The translations under genes and the position numbers were made by a program. The notes under the pieces are model-generated. The model did no database searches. It saw only the letters and a program-made list of their open reading frames with translations, and was not told where the DNA came from. A stretch of DNA of 64,000 nt from Galeruca laticollis (lineage: Eukaryota > Arthropoda > Insecta > Coleoptera > Chrysomelidae), in contig OY998177.1 in the NCBI GenBank assembly GCA_963921935.1, positions 23,645,926 to 23,709,925 on the forward strand, in the 5' to 3' direction. How positions within the stretch are numbered: the stretch's first letter is position 1; each line of letters begins with the position of its first letter. Shown piece after piece: positions 1-10,490 of the stretch.

Positions 1-210
1 AATATGTCAAGCTACCTACTTAATTTGTCTTGAAAAAATGGTACTGCCAATACGCAATAACAATATATGGATTGAATATTTTATTTAAAAGACATCTAGA
101 AATTGTCAACTTGGAAAAACTTACTTTAATAATAAATAAAATAACAGAGCGAAATATTATGAATACTGATAATAAAACCATAAAATCTAAATATCAAATA
201 CAGTCGAATG

Positions 211-370
211 ATTGGATCTTTACCCGTGCGTCATTAATATATGATAACATAACCGCCAAATGTCAAATTATTTTGTTCTGTTCTTCACTATTAAAAGAAA
301 GAGATATGCCACTTAATCATTATGTCGGTTATGTTATCAGATATTAATGACGCATGGGTTAGGATCCAAT
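211..370. repeat. Short inverted repeat (hairpin), possible MITE
   Basis: Two arms of about 45 bp (211-255 and 326-370) are reverse complements with only a few mismatches; both contain a GCGTCATTAATAT core followed by TGATAACATAACCG. They enclose about 70 bp of spacer. No transposase lies inside. This could be a small foldback or MITE, or the paired ends of one. The open frame running across it from position 30 matches no family I know and is probably not a gene. Confidence 0.75.
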
Positions 371-578
371 AATTCAACTGAAGATATATTTTCTTCTTCA
401 AAGCAAAATGATACTTTTGCGTTTAAGAATGGAAGTTCGCAAAATATTTCGCTTTTGAGATGCAAACAAATATTTTTTCGGCAGTGCATTAAAACTACTA
501 TGGAAATGAAAAATTTATAAATAGGTGGGTATATCTGTATTGGAAACGACGCAAAGTGCGGTTTCACAATTAATCTCC

Positions 579-1624
579 CAGAAAGCTTCAAGTGGTACAG
601 TTCCAAGAGAATTCATGAATTGTCCGAATCTGTATTATTGGCATACTTCGAACATAAAATTAAGAAAGTGGAACCTTCAACTTCATGGTAAGTATATTCT
701 ATGTTAAAAAGCACGTTGAATGCAAAAGAAAATGTAAATACCCCAAAATTTCAGAAACTGATGGCAAATATGAAAAACAAATCAGTTGGATACCGTCCAA
801 AAAAGTAGAAAATTTTTACGAGAGAAGAATTTGCAAGAGTTATACAAGTAGTACTAGATAATAGATTTCTGCTAGAAAAGGTAGTCTAAATTAATATAAA
901 TAGAACAATTTAAATAATTTTGAGAAATTTTTCAGGTAATTTTAATACTAGGCGTTTGTGGAGCACGTAGAAGAGATGAGTAGTTAAAATAACGATTGAT
1001 GATATAGATTACAAGGATTCAATTATTATTATTAAAACTCCCTATTCCAAAGAAGTTTCGTAATTTCGAGTCCAAACTACATTAAGATATACCGCAAATA
1101 CTGTAAATTACAACCACTAGTCGAAGATTTTTTGTGAAGTACGTCAGAGAGAAATTAGTTAACCAAACGGTTGGAATATGCCGAAAAATATAGCAACTTT
1201 TTTCAAATTACCTCGCCCAAAAACTTATACAGGACACTGTTTCAGGCGTTTTTCCGCAACCCTATTAACCGACTCAGAAGCCGATATTATGACCATCAAG
1301 CGAGATGGCGGATGGCGCTCTAATACGGTAGCCGAGAAATATATAGAAGATTTTATAAAAAAAGTTTCAATATCAAATAAAATGCAACCATCTTTAGCAG
1401 AGTCTACGGAAGTGGCCAATAATACAAGGTGCGGAGTAAAGAATTGCCACAGCATCCTCACTGAATACCCAGATATAGAAGCTACGATAAATAATAGTCA
1501 CTACAAAATCGGCACATTCAATTTAACACATTGCTTGCCACACACCTCTGTTAAAAAAGTGGTAGGAGGCCATCCCAACAAAATTAAATTCTGTGAAAAA
1601 TATCACATTTATATGACAGATATA
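579..1624 (+). pseudogene. Crypton-type tyrosine recombinase, decayed copy 1
   Basis: Crypton elements move with a tyrosine recombinase instead of a DDE transposase. Here the N-terminal SAM-like DNA-binding part reads from about 585 (motifs LLAYFEHKIKK, YSMLKSTLN, GYRPKK) with in-frame stops. It is followed by a VCGARRRDE segment carrying the first catalytic Arg at about 940-975. A good open frame from the ATG at 1178 carries the catalytic block: HCFRR (the HxxR pair, His codon at 1235), GGWRS (the His/Trp position) and VAEKYIED (the Tyr nucleophile). Between the two parts, a stretch starting gtagtc near 881 and ending tttttcag near 933 looks like an intron. The frame formally runs to 1705, but after about 1640 it reads into an unrelated repeat. 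It is a dead copy because of stops in the N-terminal half. Confidence 0.82.
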
Positions 1625-1639
1625 ATTTTTGTGAAAAAC

Positions 1640-1972
1640 CGAATTTTTACTTTTCCGCCCAACCTATCTAATATGCGAGTATTGGTTTACCCACAAAAAA
1701 GTTGAAATTTTGAAAGAATTGTTTGAGTTATTTTCACGTTTTTCATCAAGAACTACACGAAAAAATGGTTTTTAGAAAAAAATCCTGTGTGTATGTCGTC
1801 GTCGTCGTTGTCGTCGGCCACTTATCGTTACATGTCTTGTTAGCACGATACAGCCTGCGGAGTGTAACAAATCACCAATTTTATGATTTACTATTGTTCA
1901 GCACATCTCACAGATGAACCCTATTGATTTTCAGCTTACAATAGCCAGAACAACGGATGCTATTGTACTTGA
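1640..1972 (-). mobile_element. Satellite-bearing repeat family, cluster 1 (conserved end plus about one monomer)
   Basis: Read on the minus strand, this holds a monomer (AAAATCAATAGGGTTCATCTG, then CTGTATCGTGCTAACAAG) followed by a GACGACGAC microsatellite. A unique tail follows, containing ACACAGGATTTTTTTC, AATAACTCAAAC and AGATAGGTTGGGCGG. The same order of parts occurs on the plus strand at 37330-37860 and 62405-62830, so the tail is the fixed end of a dispersed element, not flanking DNA. The Crypton frame to the left overruns into it. Confidence 0.75.
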
Positions 1973-2415
1973 CCCCCCAATGACCCCCCCCCCCAGCAGT
2001 GGACTGAAATTGAAGGTGGAAGTTCGAGATGATGTTTTTAGGCATATGCCCATTCGGTATATATATAGCTACGGTGGTCGAAAAAAAATTTTAACCTCAA
2101 AATTTAGCGCGTCTTGTGGCGTCCTCTTTTTCGATAAAATTACCAAAGTATATATATCGATCGATAGAGAAAAAAATTAGAATCTTTTTGGGTATATACA
2201 GGGTATTGTGATTGACTAAATATATGTTAATGGAAAAAAACAGGAGATATGATATCACAAATATTAAGGCTTAGATATTATTAGTCCTATGTGGATATCC
2301 CGGATATCATTTTTCCCAATTAAGATCAGTATAACTGTGCAATGATATAGAAAACCAGGAAAACTATAACTGCTGATCTTTACAATTATCACTTAAGAAG
2401 ACAGTTTAAAAGTGG
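1973..2415. other. No gene recognised
   Basis: AT-rich sequence with a C-rich run near 1974-1995 and short TATA-type simple sequence near 2055-2165. I see no coding similarity or structured repeat in it. Confidence 0.6.
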
Positions 2416-2944
2416 AGAACTCCATAGATTCATCTGTTCATTGACGACTTCATATTGTGGGTTTCTTAAGTGTCTTCTAATTTCCAATTATTCAAGGAAA
2501 TCCAGTTCTTGTTCCTTATCACAAATATGTAATACTTCTAGTTCTATGTTGAGTATCAATGAATGATTGGTGTCAAGTAGATGTTTTGCGTAGTGGGATT
2601 TATCTGGTTGTTCAAATCTGTATGCTCGTAAGTGTTCACTGTATCGGATTTCAAAATTTCTAAGGTTCTTACCCAAATAGACAGCATTACATTCTGGACA
2701 TTCAAGTTTATATATACTTAATTTCTTCAATTATGATATTTTTGTTTTTACATCTAACAATTTTGTACTTGCGTTACTTTCTGTTTCAAAAGAAATTATT
2801 GTATTCGTCGCTAAAGATATTATCTTTGAAATATTATTGGAATTATTTCCTGCATATGTTATGGTTTTATAAGTTTTATTTCTTTAGTTTGTTTAGGAAA
2901 TATTAGTTGTAATGCCACTTTTTACTATTTTTTATTGATTAGTT
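2416..2944 (-). pseudogene. Penelope-like element, 3' half with GIY-YIG endonuclease
   Basis: Penelope-like elements encode a reverse transcriptase joined to a C-terminal GIY-YIG nuclease that cuts the target. The frame at 2730-2488 shows SIYKLECPECNAVYLGK (GIY-YIG-like core with the CxxC insert), IRYSEHLRAYR and the SHYAKHLL...NHS segment typical of this nuclease. Just upstream (2900-2735, minus strand) the linker can be followed with stops: TYAGNNSNN, then FETESNASTKLLDVK. The 3' untranslated part runs left to about 2416. The reverse-transcriptase side continues beyond a 745-bp insertion, at 3702-3890. A more decayed second copy of this same 3' region lies at 48878-49135. Confidence 0.8.
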
Positions 2945-3713
2945 TATTTATCATATTGAGTGAATGAAAACGACGAATACTCAGTGTGTATTAGTTTATT
3001 ACTTTCCAGCTAAGCGCTTTCGGCCATTAAGCCATTATCAAAGCTGTCCTATGAAAAATTACAAAGCTTGTGAAATTTTGAAAAAACAATTTAAAAAAGG
3101 TTGAACTTACGTCATTTAAAAAAGTAGGTGTCAAAGCCATCAAGTTGATTAAAAACAATGCTCAAGGTAGAATCATTGTTATGATTAAGTCATTGGAATA
3201 AAAACATTAAAATACCCTATTGGAAGGGTGTAAAATTATAATTCACATGATGTGAATTCATTCAAAATTAAAAAACTTAAAACTTTGCATCTGTTTTCAT
3301 TCAGTTTTTTAATTTTTTTTTAATTTTTTTTTTAATTTTTGTTTTAATTTTGAATGAATTCACATCATGTGAATTATATATAATTTTACACCCTTCCAAT
3401 AGGGTATTTTATTGTTTTTATTCCAATGACTTAATCATAACAATGATTCTACCTTGAGCATTGTTTTTAATAAACTTGATGGCTTTCACACCTACTTTTT
3501 TAAATGACGTAAGTTCAACCTTTTTTAAATTGTTTTTTCAAAATTTCACAAGCTTTGTAATTTTTCATAGGACAGCTTTGATAATGGCTTAATGGCCGAA
3601 AGCGCTTAGCTGGAAAGTAATAAACTAATACACACTGAGTATTCGTCGTTCTCATTCACTCATTTTACATCTAGTGTGTACACCATATCCACAGACATTT
3701 CTATTTATCATAT
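2945..3713. repeat. 12-bp target-site duplication around the foldback insertion
   Basis: TATTTATCATAT occurs at 2945-2956 and again at 3702-3713, exactly flanking the 745-bp insertion. Removing the insert and one copy rejoins the two halves of the Penelope-like reading frame. Confidence 0.75.
2957..3701. mobile_element. Foldback element with 320-bp inverted arms and a 40-bp one-sided tail
   Basis: The left arm (2958 to about 3276) and right arm (about 3340 to 3661) are near-perfect reverse complements separated by about 65 bp of T-rich spacer. The right side carries a 40-bp extension (3662-3701) absent on the left. Each arm contains the string AATGGCTTAATGGCCGAAAG, which resembles the terminal repeats of arthropod Penelope-like elements. 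Inverted terminal repeats, a short one-sided tail and a 12-bp target duplication are together a Penelope-type layout. I therefore infer an internally deleted Penelope-like element that landed in another one. No coding sequence remains inside. Confidence 0.72.
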
Positions 3714-3890
3714 GTTATGGATAACCGTTGGATGTTGCTATTGGTTTAATTGTATTAATCTCTCTATCAAAATTACATTTGTTCATAGGAACTGAAAATG
3801 CTCTATGTATCATTGAATTATATGCCGCTAGTTTATGCGACATGGGGTGATTGGAACTATATTTAATTTCGTTAAAATTTATAATAGTTT
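3702..3890 (-). pseudogene. Penelope-like element, C-terminal end of reverse transcriptase
   Basis: On the minus strand this reads SSNHPMSHKLAAYNSMIHR, then INTIKPIATSNGY. These are the characteristic residues after the RT fingers/palm in Penelope proteins (NHP.SHK.AAYNSM.HR). The frame then stops and continues, across the foldback insertion, into the linker and nuclease at 2416-2944. Upstream of 3890 the frame decays; a minus-strand open frame at 3900-4085 shows nothing I recognise. Confidence 0.75.
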
Positions 3891-4394
3891 CAATATTAGT
3901 TAAATATTATTATGTATTGGAATGTACTCGTATTCAATCAATAAATTCACAAATAAGTACCTAACATATGACAAACTGTTCATTCTAGAACTCCAAAGTA
4001 TTCTGCGTTCTAGAAAATAAAAGTATTTTAATTTTTTCAATTCACGTATACAATATTTACTTTGAGATAGCCAAAACAGTATCACAAAATAACCATTTCA
4101 ACATCGCTCTTGGTAATTTTTAATCATTTGGATGCATTGTTTAACTTATGGCCGATAGACTGACATTTATAGCTCACGAACATTTTCTGTGTAATTTTTC
4201 ACATTTTTCTCTACTCACCACTAGGAACCTAGGACAGTCCTGTTGGACAACAAATGAATCTATGAAAACAATAAAACCTTTTTCAATTCTAATCCTACTG
4301 AACTATCTCAGCTGAGTACTCCTCCGCTAACTGACATTTTAACAAAAACGTCAACATTTTTCGAAAAAATAAATCTTTATTATCTTCATTTGCT

Positions 4395-5260
4395 ATCCAT
4401 GATCTGAGATACATAAGGCTTCTCACGGAGTTATCGCCTAATCGGTTTCTTTCTTTCGTAAGAGTCAGGGCGCTCTAGAAAACTAACTTTCAACTGGAGT
4501 TGACAAAAAGTCTTTAGCCATTGTGGCGAAATTTGGAAAAACGCATTCGTAACTCTTCAACCATTTTAAAAAAATTTCAGTACTATTAGCTCGTGGGTTA
4601 GAAATAAATTTGTTGATTTCGTAACGACAGCCATATCGTCGTCTGCATTAGCATTATGAATAATTTTTTTACCACACACTAGGGTTTGAAAATGATGTTA
4701 TTGGAACTAATGTTCCAGACATTGGCAGAAAGTCAGTCCTAAGGTACTGCGCTCTAAAAATATCTTCAAAATATTTAACTACTTCTACCTGCAAATATTT
4801 TCCCCAATTTGTAATGGAGTATGTTTCGACTTATGACGGGGGTCTAAAATTAGGACAACACAGTACATCCAGCTGGTTTTCTCGTAATGTATCATGGTTT
4901 TTACCCTTGCCGCTCGAATGCTATCTTCTCCTCGGTTTCATCTCTACCATGTTTATTGCCCACAATTCTAGTCTATCCAGCATCATATTAATGTCAATTA
5001 TTACCATCGGCAGAGTCGCACCTTCTAAAATTATAGGAATTCTCCCAAAAACATTAAGGTACTGGCAAATTCGTTCAATTAACGACCATTCTGTGTCGGT
5101 TGGCTTCAAGTTTCTTAAATTTTCTACATTATCACAAAGGATATTTTGTGTGGTTTTCTCATATTTAAACTCCATCTCAACATGCCAGACCTGGAGTCTA
5201 CTAACAGCACGTCGTCATCGAGCAATCGGGGTATCTGGTTGCTGTGACCTTGATGAATAC
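4395..5260 (-). pseudogene. hAT-superfamily transposase, decayed
   Basis: hAT transposases cut and paste DNA with a split RNase-H-like core and dimerise through a C-terminal hATC domain. On the minus strand the segment TEWSLIERICQYLNVFG (about 5090) is the conserved region following the second catalytic block. LDPRHKS follows near 4850 (the usual LDPR motif). The hATC domain then reads in pieces: EIFLKWLKSYECVFPNFA, MAKDFLSTPVES, FSRA, KKRNRLG and RSLMYLRSW. Reading requires several frame changes and there are many stops, so the copy is dead. The N-terminal BED finger and the DDE half are not recognisable to the right. I could not place terminal inverted repeats. Confidence 0.82.
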
Positions 5261-6999
5261 CCTATTCAAAGGCTTCGTTGAGCATTTCACGTATCGCTAT
5301 CAAGTAATATCAAGTAGTTTGATTTTCCTTGATATCAAGTCAAGTAGTTTAGACCGTAAAACCACTCAAGTCAAATATCAAATTTTCAAAAGCTTGAGTT
5401 TTGAAGTCAAGTATTCAAAAAAAATTCAAGCTACTTAGATACTACTTAATAAATCCCTAATTTGTTCCAGAGGCGATAGGCTTAAGATCTAGACCTCTGG
5501 GAGATCTAGCAATAGTTGCATCATCTTATGAATACCAAACCGTTTGCCTGATTCTGCGATTTACCTCTTGCAAGTACACAGGTTATCAGTTTTGGAAAAA
5601 CCGCAAATAATTTCCATAATTTGAATTGTTTGGCATGCGCACAGGCCATATATTAAGTGGTTATCGACAATTCTTACACAAACATTGACTTTAACAGCTA
5701 CGACCCTCCTTCTACAGCATTCAGGTGTTCCTACAATGGCAGGGATGGACGAAATTGCTCCCGCATAGCGGCGCTGATGTAGTTGGGGGTCTTTCGTTTT
5801 GACAGCCTGTACTTTTTATATGACGATTACTGTGCTCTGTTCTACTTTGTACTATTTTCGTTGGATTTGAGACGTTTTTTTTTGCAACATGAGTCATTAA
5901 TATGGTGGTTGGACTGTAAAGAATTGAAGAAAGAGTTGTAAAATTGGAATGCGAAGGTTGTTGGGAAAAAAGAAACTTAAAAGAAAGGTAAGCCGTCATA
6001 ACCTCAACTTATGCCTGACGGTGTTAAAGAGCAACGTGGCTCAATTACGATCTCTACGACAGAAATGATAATTTTGAAAGCAGCTCTTTGGAGGCAACAT
6101 ATTAACAGTAAACTAATCAAAACGTTTATATTTCAAATATTTGGATGTAAATAAGTGGACATTGACAAATGACAGTTAAAAGACCTCCAGTTTAACTAGC
6201 GCCAACTAATTCAATATTACCAGATTGCCTGCCATTCCGTCTAAAATCTCCTCATTGTGTGCTCTAACTTTCGGACGACCAAGAAACAATAAGTTGCAGT
6301 CGTATACTATCTGTATCTCTTAAACGAAGATCAGTGGGAAAAATAGTTCTCTGTCTAGTTAATTTAGATTGGGATATTTTTTTCCCCATAACGTCTTGCA
6401 GCTGCTGCACCTATTTACCTGGTATTCACCTGTGATTAGCAAAACTATTGGTTTTTATCTGTAATCCTCATTTAGCCTGACGAAACATATCCAGAATTAA
6501 TTGAATGTGTCCACGGATGAGGTGCCCAAGAGAAAAAACTTTTTATTTTCAGTGTTAGCGAAGAATGATATTCTTGATAAAAACTCGTGCTTGTTCAAAA
6601 ACCCCATAAAATGAAATAAAATACTAGTTTTTCAAAAACTGTTTTATTTGATATTCAATTTTATTCAAAACCCCTAATTTCGGAAATATAGTAATGATGT
6701 AGTGAGTGACTTTTGCGGTTTTTCTAGGTAACTGTCAACTTCGGTTGATAATTTTCACATTGTCATTCTTTTTAACCAATGTTAACTCTTCAACAAATAA
6801 TATATTATCTTATAAAGTGCAAGTATATTGGAGCTGTTTCGTACAAATATGCTATTCATTTATTTAATGGAAAAAACAATGATGTACCCGTTACTCGAAA
6901 TGGATTTAAAAAATGCGATGACATGGAATCTGTTCAAAATAGAACAAAATAATAATACAGAAAAATGTGAAGTAACTAACAGTAAATGAAAAAAACAAC
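5261..6999. other. No gene recognised
   Basis: Contains short direct repeats of AAGTAATATCAAGTAGTTT type at 5300-5430 and a minus-strand open frame at 5721-5999 (92 codons) that matches nothing I know. The rest is AT-rich without coding signal. Confidence 0.55.
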
Positions 7000-7442
7000 T
7001 ATTCCACATAGCTTCCACCAACTTCAAAACATCTTCCTACTTTATTTTTAAATATTGTATTAGCATATTTGGGGTGATTTCATTTACGGCATTGGTTATT
7101 GCTTCTTTCAGATCTTCAATACTGTGGATTCATTTTTTTTCATGAACTTTCTCATTTACGTTGCCCCATAAACGCAATCCAGAATGGTTAAATCGGGTGA
7201 TCGAGGCGGAAAAAATATTGGTCCATACCGTCTTATCCATCGTTCAGGAACATTTTTATCCAGCCCTCCTCTTATCAACAAAGTCGAATATGACGAACAG
7301 CCATCATGTTGAAAATACATTTAACGCCTTTGTTCCAAGAGTATGGCATCTAATTTTGGAATTAAAAAGTTGTCCAGCAAATCCAAATATACTTCATGAT
7401 TTAACGCATATTGCCATGAAAGGTCTAATAAATTTCTCATAG
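7000..7442 (-). pseudogene. Mariner-like (IS630/Tc1-mariner) transposase, C-terminal fragment
   Basis: On the minus strand, with frame changes, the sequence reads NFLIPKLDAI, YFQHDGCSSYS (the second catalytic Asp with its following residues), then VPERWIRRYGPIFFPPRSP and PDLTILD. The last motif holds the third catalytic Asp of the mariner-type D,D,D signature. The segment IEDLKEAITNAVNEI follows near 7095. This order is typical of insect mariner-like transposases. The N-terminal helix-turn-helix and first catalytic Asp are missing. The plus-strand open frame at 7161-7442 is an antisense shadow of this. Confidence 0.8.
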
Positions 7443-8647
7443 GGTTCCTGAGAAGATTCCTCCACTTGAACGAACGCCTAGTGAAATAGAGTTGAAAAAC
7501 ACCAAGGACTGCAGACTTGTGGAGAAGGGAGTGAAAAAATGGGAGTCATTATTATAAGTAACCGGCAATTCATATCTTCCCAATTTCCGAGATAAACCGA
7601 TTGTCATGGTATTAAGAAACCGACGATTCAAAGTCACTAGTCGGCTTCATTATTGTTTAGTTGAATGGTCACCTAACATAGAAGTTATAATGACAGATGA
7701 TGACCTCAATGAACGAAAATCATTAAAAAAAACTTCTACATTACTATCGCGTGTTTCTTCTGTTTTCAGAGCATCCTGGATCTGGTTAAATATGCCGAAC
7801 AATACTGTGCTTAAAGATGATGAGAAAAAAATATACTATCAACTCTATTCAAACTGCAAACATATGAAATGTCGAGCGTACATTGAAAAACTATTGATGT
7901 ACAAGAGTGATAAATAGATAAATATGTTACCGACAAAACCTTCCGTTAAGAGGATCAGATACCAATAACTAGCCAGAGGTGATGTTTAGAGTTTTAAAGG
8001 ATATACCACAGCTAACAGATTTTATTTGTACCAGCTTCGAAAGTTATTACACTCAAATAAAACTCCATATTATTTTAAAGAGAGTTTGTAAAGTTGTCCA
8101 AGAAATGTATATGCCCAAGTAGACGAGAGTAGAAGCGAATATAAAGGATTTGTGGGATCAACAATACCTTGTAGAGAGCTTTTCAGATCCCGAAATCATT
8201 TACTTTGTTGACATAATGTTATACAAGGATTCTTCTGCTGTCGGTTGCAACGGCGACCACTGTAATCATCAGTCAGCAGTTATAACGAAATTCAACATTC
8301 TTTGACGCGACGAAAACAATTTAAATTTAGAAATAGTCCAGATCATATCAGCGAAAACGAACCCTAGTAATAACAATGGTGATGATGTTCTCAAAATCGT
8401 TGATAAGGAAACCACTGAGGCGTCAGGTTATCCAGGAAAAATTGATGAACTAAGGGAGAGATGGGAGCAACACACAGATCATTTTTTCAAAACTGTATAT
8501 AGGGACCCTATCAATTTCATTCCAGCAGTAACGACATAACTCGATATCCCCAGCAAGTGTGGGAGGTCTACTCTTTCTTTGCTTAGTGGACTTCATATCT
8601 TATTCAAGCGTAATTAAAGGACTTTATTGTTTTCTTTCATTTCAGAA
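7443..8647. other. Unassigned stretch with broken open frames
   Basis: Plus-strand open frames occur at 7606-7917 (103 codons) and 8559-8918, and coherent-looking fragments can be read around 8100-8530 (for example ETTEASGYPGKIDELRERW). I recognise no family. It could be a decayed gene or the unalignable 5' part of the pogo-like element that follows. The only clear signal is an intron-acceptor-like ttgttttctttcatttcag at 8627-8645, just before the ATG of that transposase. Confidence 0.4.
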
Positions 8648-10490
8648 ATGCCACGTAAGCATAATCGATCACTTGGCAGCCGAAAATACCGAGACTATAT
8701 ATCTGAGAAGTTGGAGGAAGATCTCCATTCAGTGCTCGATGGCAGTTTTTCACTTCGTGGGTCATCTAGATAGTTTGGAATTCCGTTTGGCACACTCTCT
8801 AATAAATTTAAAGGAAAACATGCACGAACTCCTCGCCGTTCAACGGTTTTCAGTTAGCAAGAAGAAGATGCTATCCTTCAGGCAGCTGCCAAATGTTCAG
8901 ATTGGGGTTTTCCATTGAATCGTATGGACATAAAGATGATGGCAAAGTACTATTTGGACGATAAACATGTTCGTGAATAATGTACCTGGATATGACTGGA
9001 CAAACAGTCTTCTGAATAGGCATGAAATCTCGTTTGGACAGAGATTGGCCACTAACATAAAACGAGCGAGGGCCGCAGGATCCAGAGAAACTCTAGGAGT
9101 ATTTTATGAGAACTTGGAAAAATGAATAAAGGACTTACCGAGTTCCAACATATTCAATTACGACGAATCAAATTTATCAGATGACCCTCGGAAAAAAACG
9201 AGCAGTTTACAGACAAGGTGTGAAATATCCAGAGAAAATTATGAATCACTGGAAGAGCTGCACAACTATCATGATATGTGGTTCAGCGGACGGCACATTG
9301 TTACCTCCTTACGTTGTATTCAAGAGTATCCACCTATATGATTCTTGGAAGGAAAATGGTATACGAGGACCTCCTTGCTGCGACAAACCATCTTGTAGTT
9401 CAGGCACACGGTTCAATCGCACGTCAAGCGGATGGATGGCCTTACTTTCAGAGACTGGTTTCAAAGCTCTTTCTTATCGCATGCCAAACTTTAGAAGGCC
9501 GAAAGGTTCTTATTGGTGACAACCTATCCTCTCATATGGATGTTGACGTAATAAACATGTGTGCGACAAATGATATATATTTCATCCCCACGTCCCACAC
9601 TCCACACACATGTGCCAGCCGCTAGACGGTGGGTTCTTTCGGCCAATGACAGAAGCTTGGCGCAAGACACTGTCGGAATGGAAATTACAAAATTCACGAT
9701 TGTCCATTGTTCCGAAAGATATATTTTCCAGTCTTTGGAAAAAACTTTAATTGACATGGACACGATAGCTGCAAGAGTTAGTAATCAGCCACGGGAAGAC
9801 ACCTGCAACTCATCGGCCATCAGACGAAACTTGATAAGCTCATTTCGTTCTTCTGGTATCTATCCTTTAGATCGTCAGCAAGTGTTCAAGAAATTACCAA
9901 AGGAAACTGAACAAGAAAATCCGACAAATGAGGTTGAAAGTGCACTAATTGCTTTGCTAAAAGAGCAAAGATTTGGTGGCCGCAGTCGGCCACAGAGGAA
10001 GAAAAAAAGGCTGGCCATTGTTACCGGATGTAGTATATCGACAGCGGGGGTTGATATTGGGACGACAGATAATAATAATAATAATAGTGACGATGTGTTA
10101 CCCTCCACTTCAACGCAGAATGAAGAGGATCACGCAGCTAGAGAATCTATGCCAGACAGTAAACTGGAATTTGACAGTGGAGAAGCACCTGATAGATTTG
10201 ATGTTGGTCAGTTTATTCTGACAGAATTTTCTTCACAACGAGGGGAAAAAAACATACAAATACATGTGTAAGATTTTAGGAGTGGTACCAGAAATTGTTG
10301 TCGTGGGAATGAAATCCATTGGAAAAAATAAAAGATAATTTAAATTCATTGCCGACGATATCTTCGTGATTAGACGTGAAGATGTAATCAAGATCCAGGC
10401 CAATCATTCTGAGCATATCGACTCTGATGGTAATTCGTTCTATGAATTTGAGACTGACATCGAAGTTCGCGAAGTTTGAAGTGTTATCAT
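8648..10490 (+). pseudogene. Pogo/Tigger-like (DDE_1) transposase, copy A
   Basis: This encodes a CENP-B-type transposase related to pogo and Tigger. The start is the ATG at 8648, three bases after an acceptor-like tttcag. Domains in order: an N-terminal psq-type helix-turn-helix (MPRKHNRSLGSRKYRDY, then FGIPFGTLSNKFKGKHA), a second HTH (AKCSDWGFPLNRMDI), and the DDE_1 core. The core has all three acidic residues: FNYDESN near 9160, IGDNLSSH near 9520 and CQPLDG near 9615. The C-terminal part (SGIYPLDRQQV, then a polar tail) continues in another frame to 10271 and decays to about 10490. Several stops occur before 9180, and a frame change near 9600 separates the last Asp from the C-terminus. 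Terminal inverted repeats were not located. Confidence 0.85.

Noticed and set aside
30..347. 105-codon open frame at the left edge
   Set aside because: It crosses the inverted repeat at 211-370, matches no family I know and has AT-driven composition.
2190..2210. TATACAGGGT-type strings (also near 17625, 17830 and 47424) as transposon ends
   Set aside because: Common insect transposon-end wording, but no paired inverted copy at a sensible distance could be found for any of them.
7161..7442. Plus-strand ORF of 93 codons
   Set aside because: Antisense shadow of the mariner-like transposase on the minus strand.
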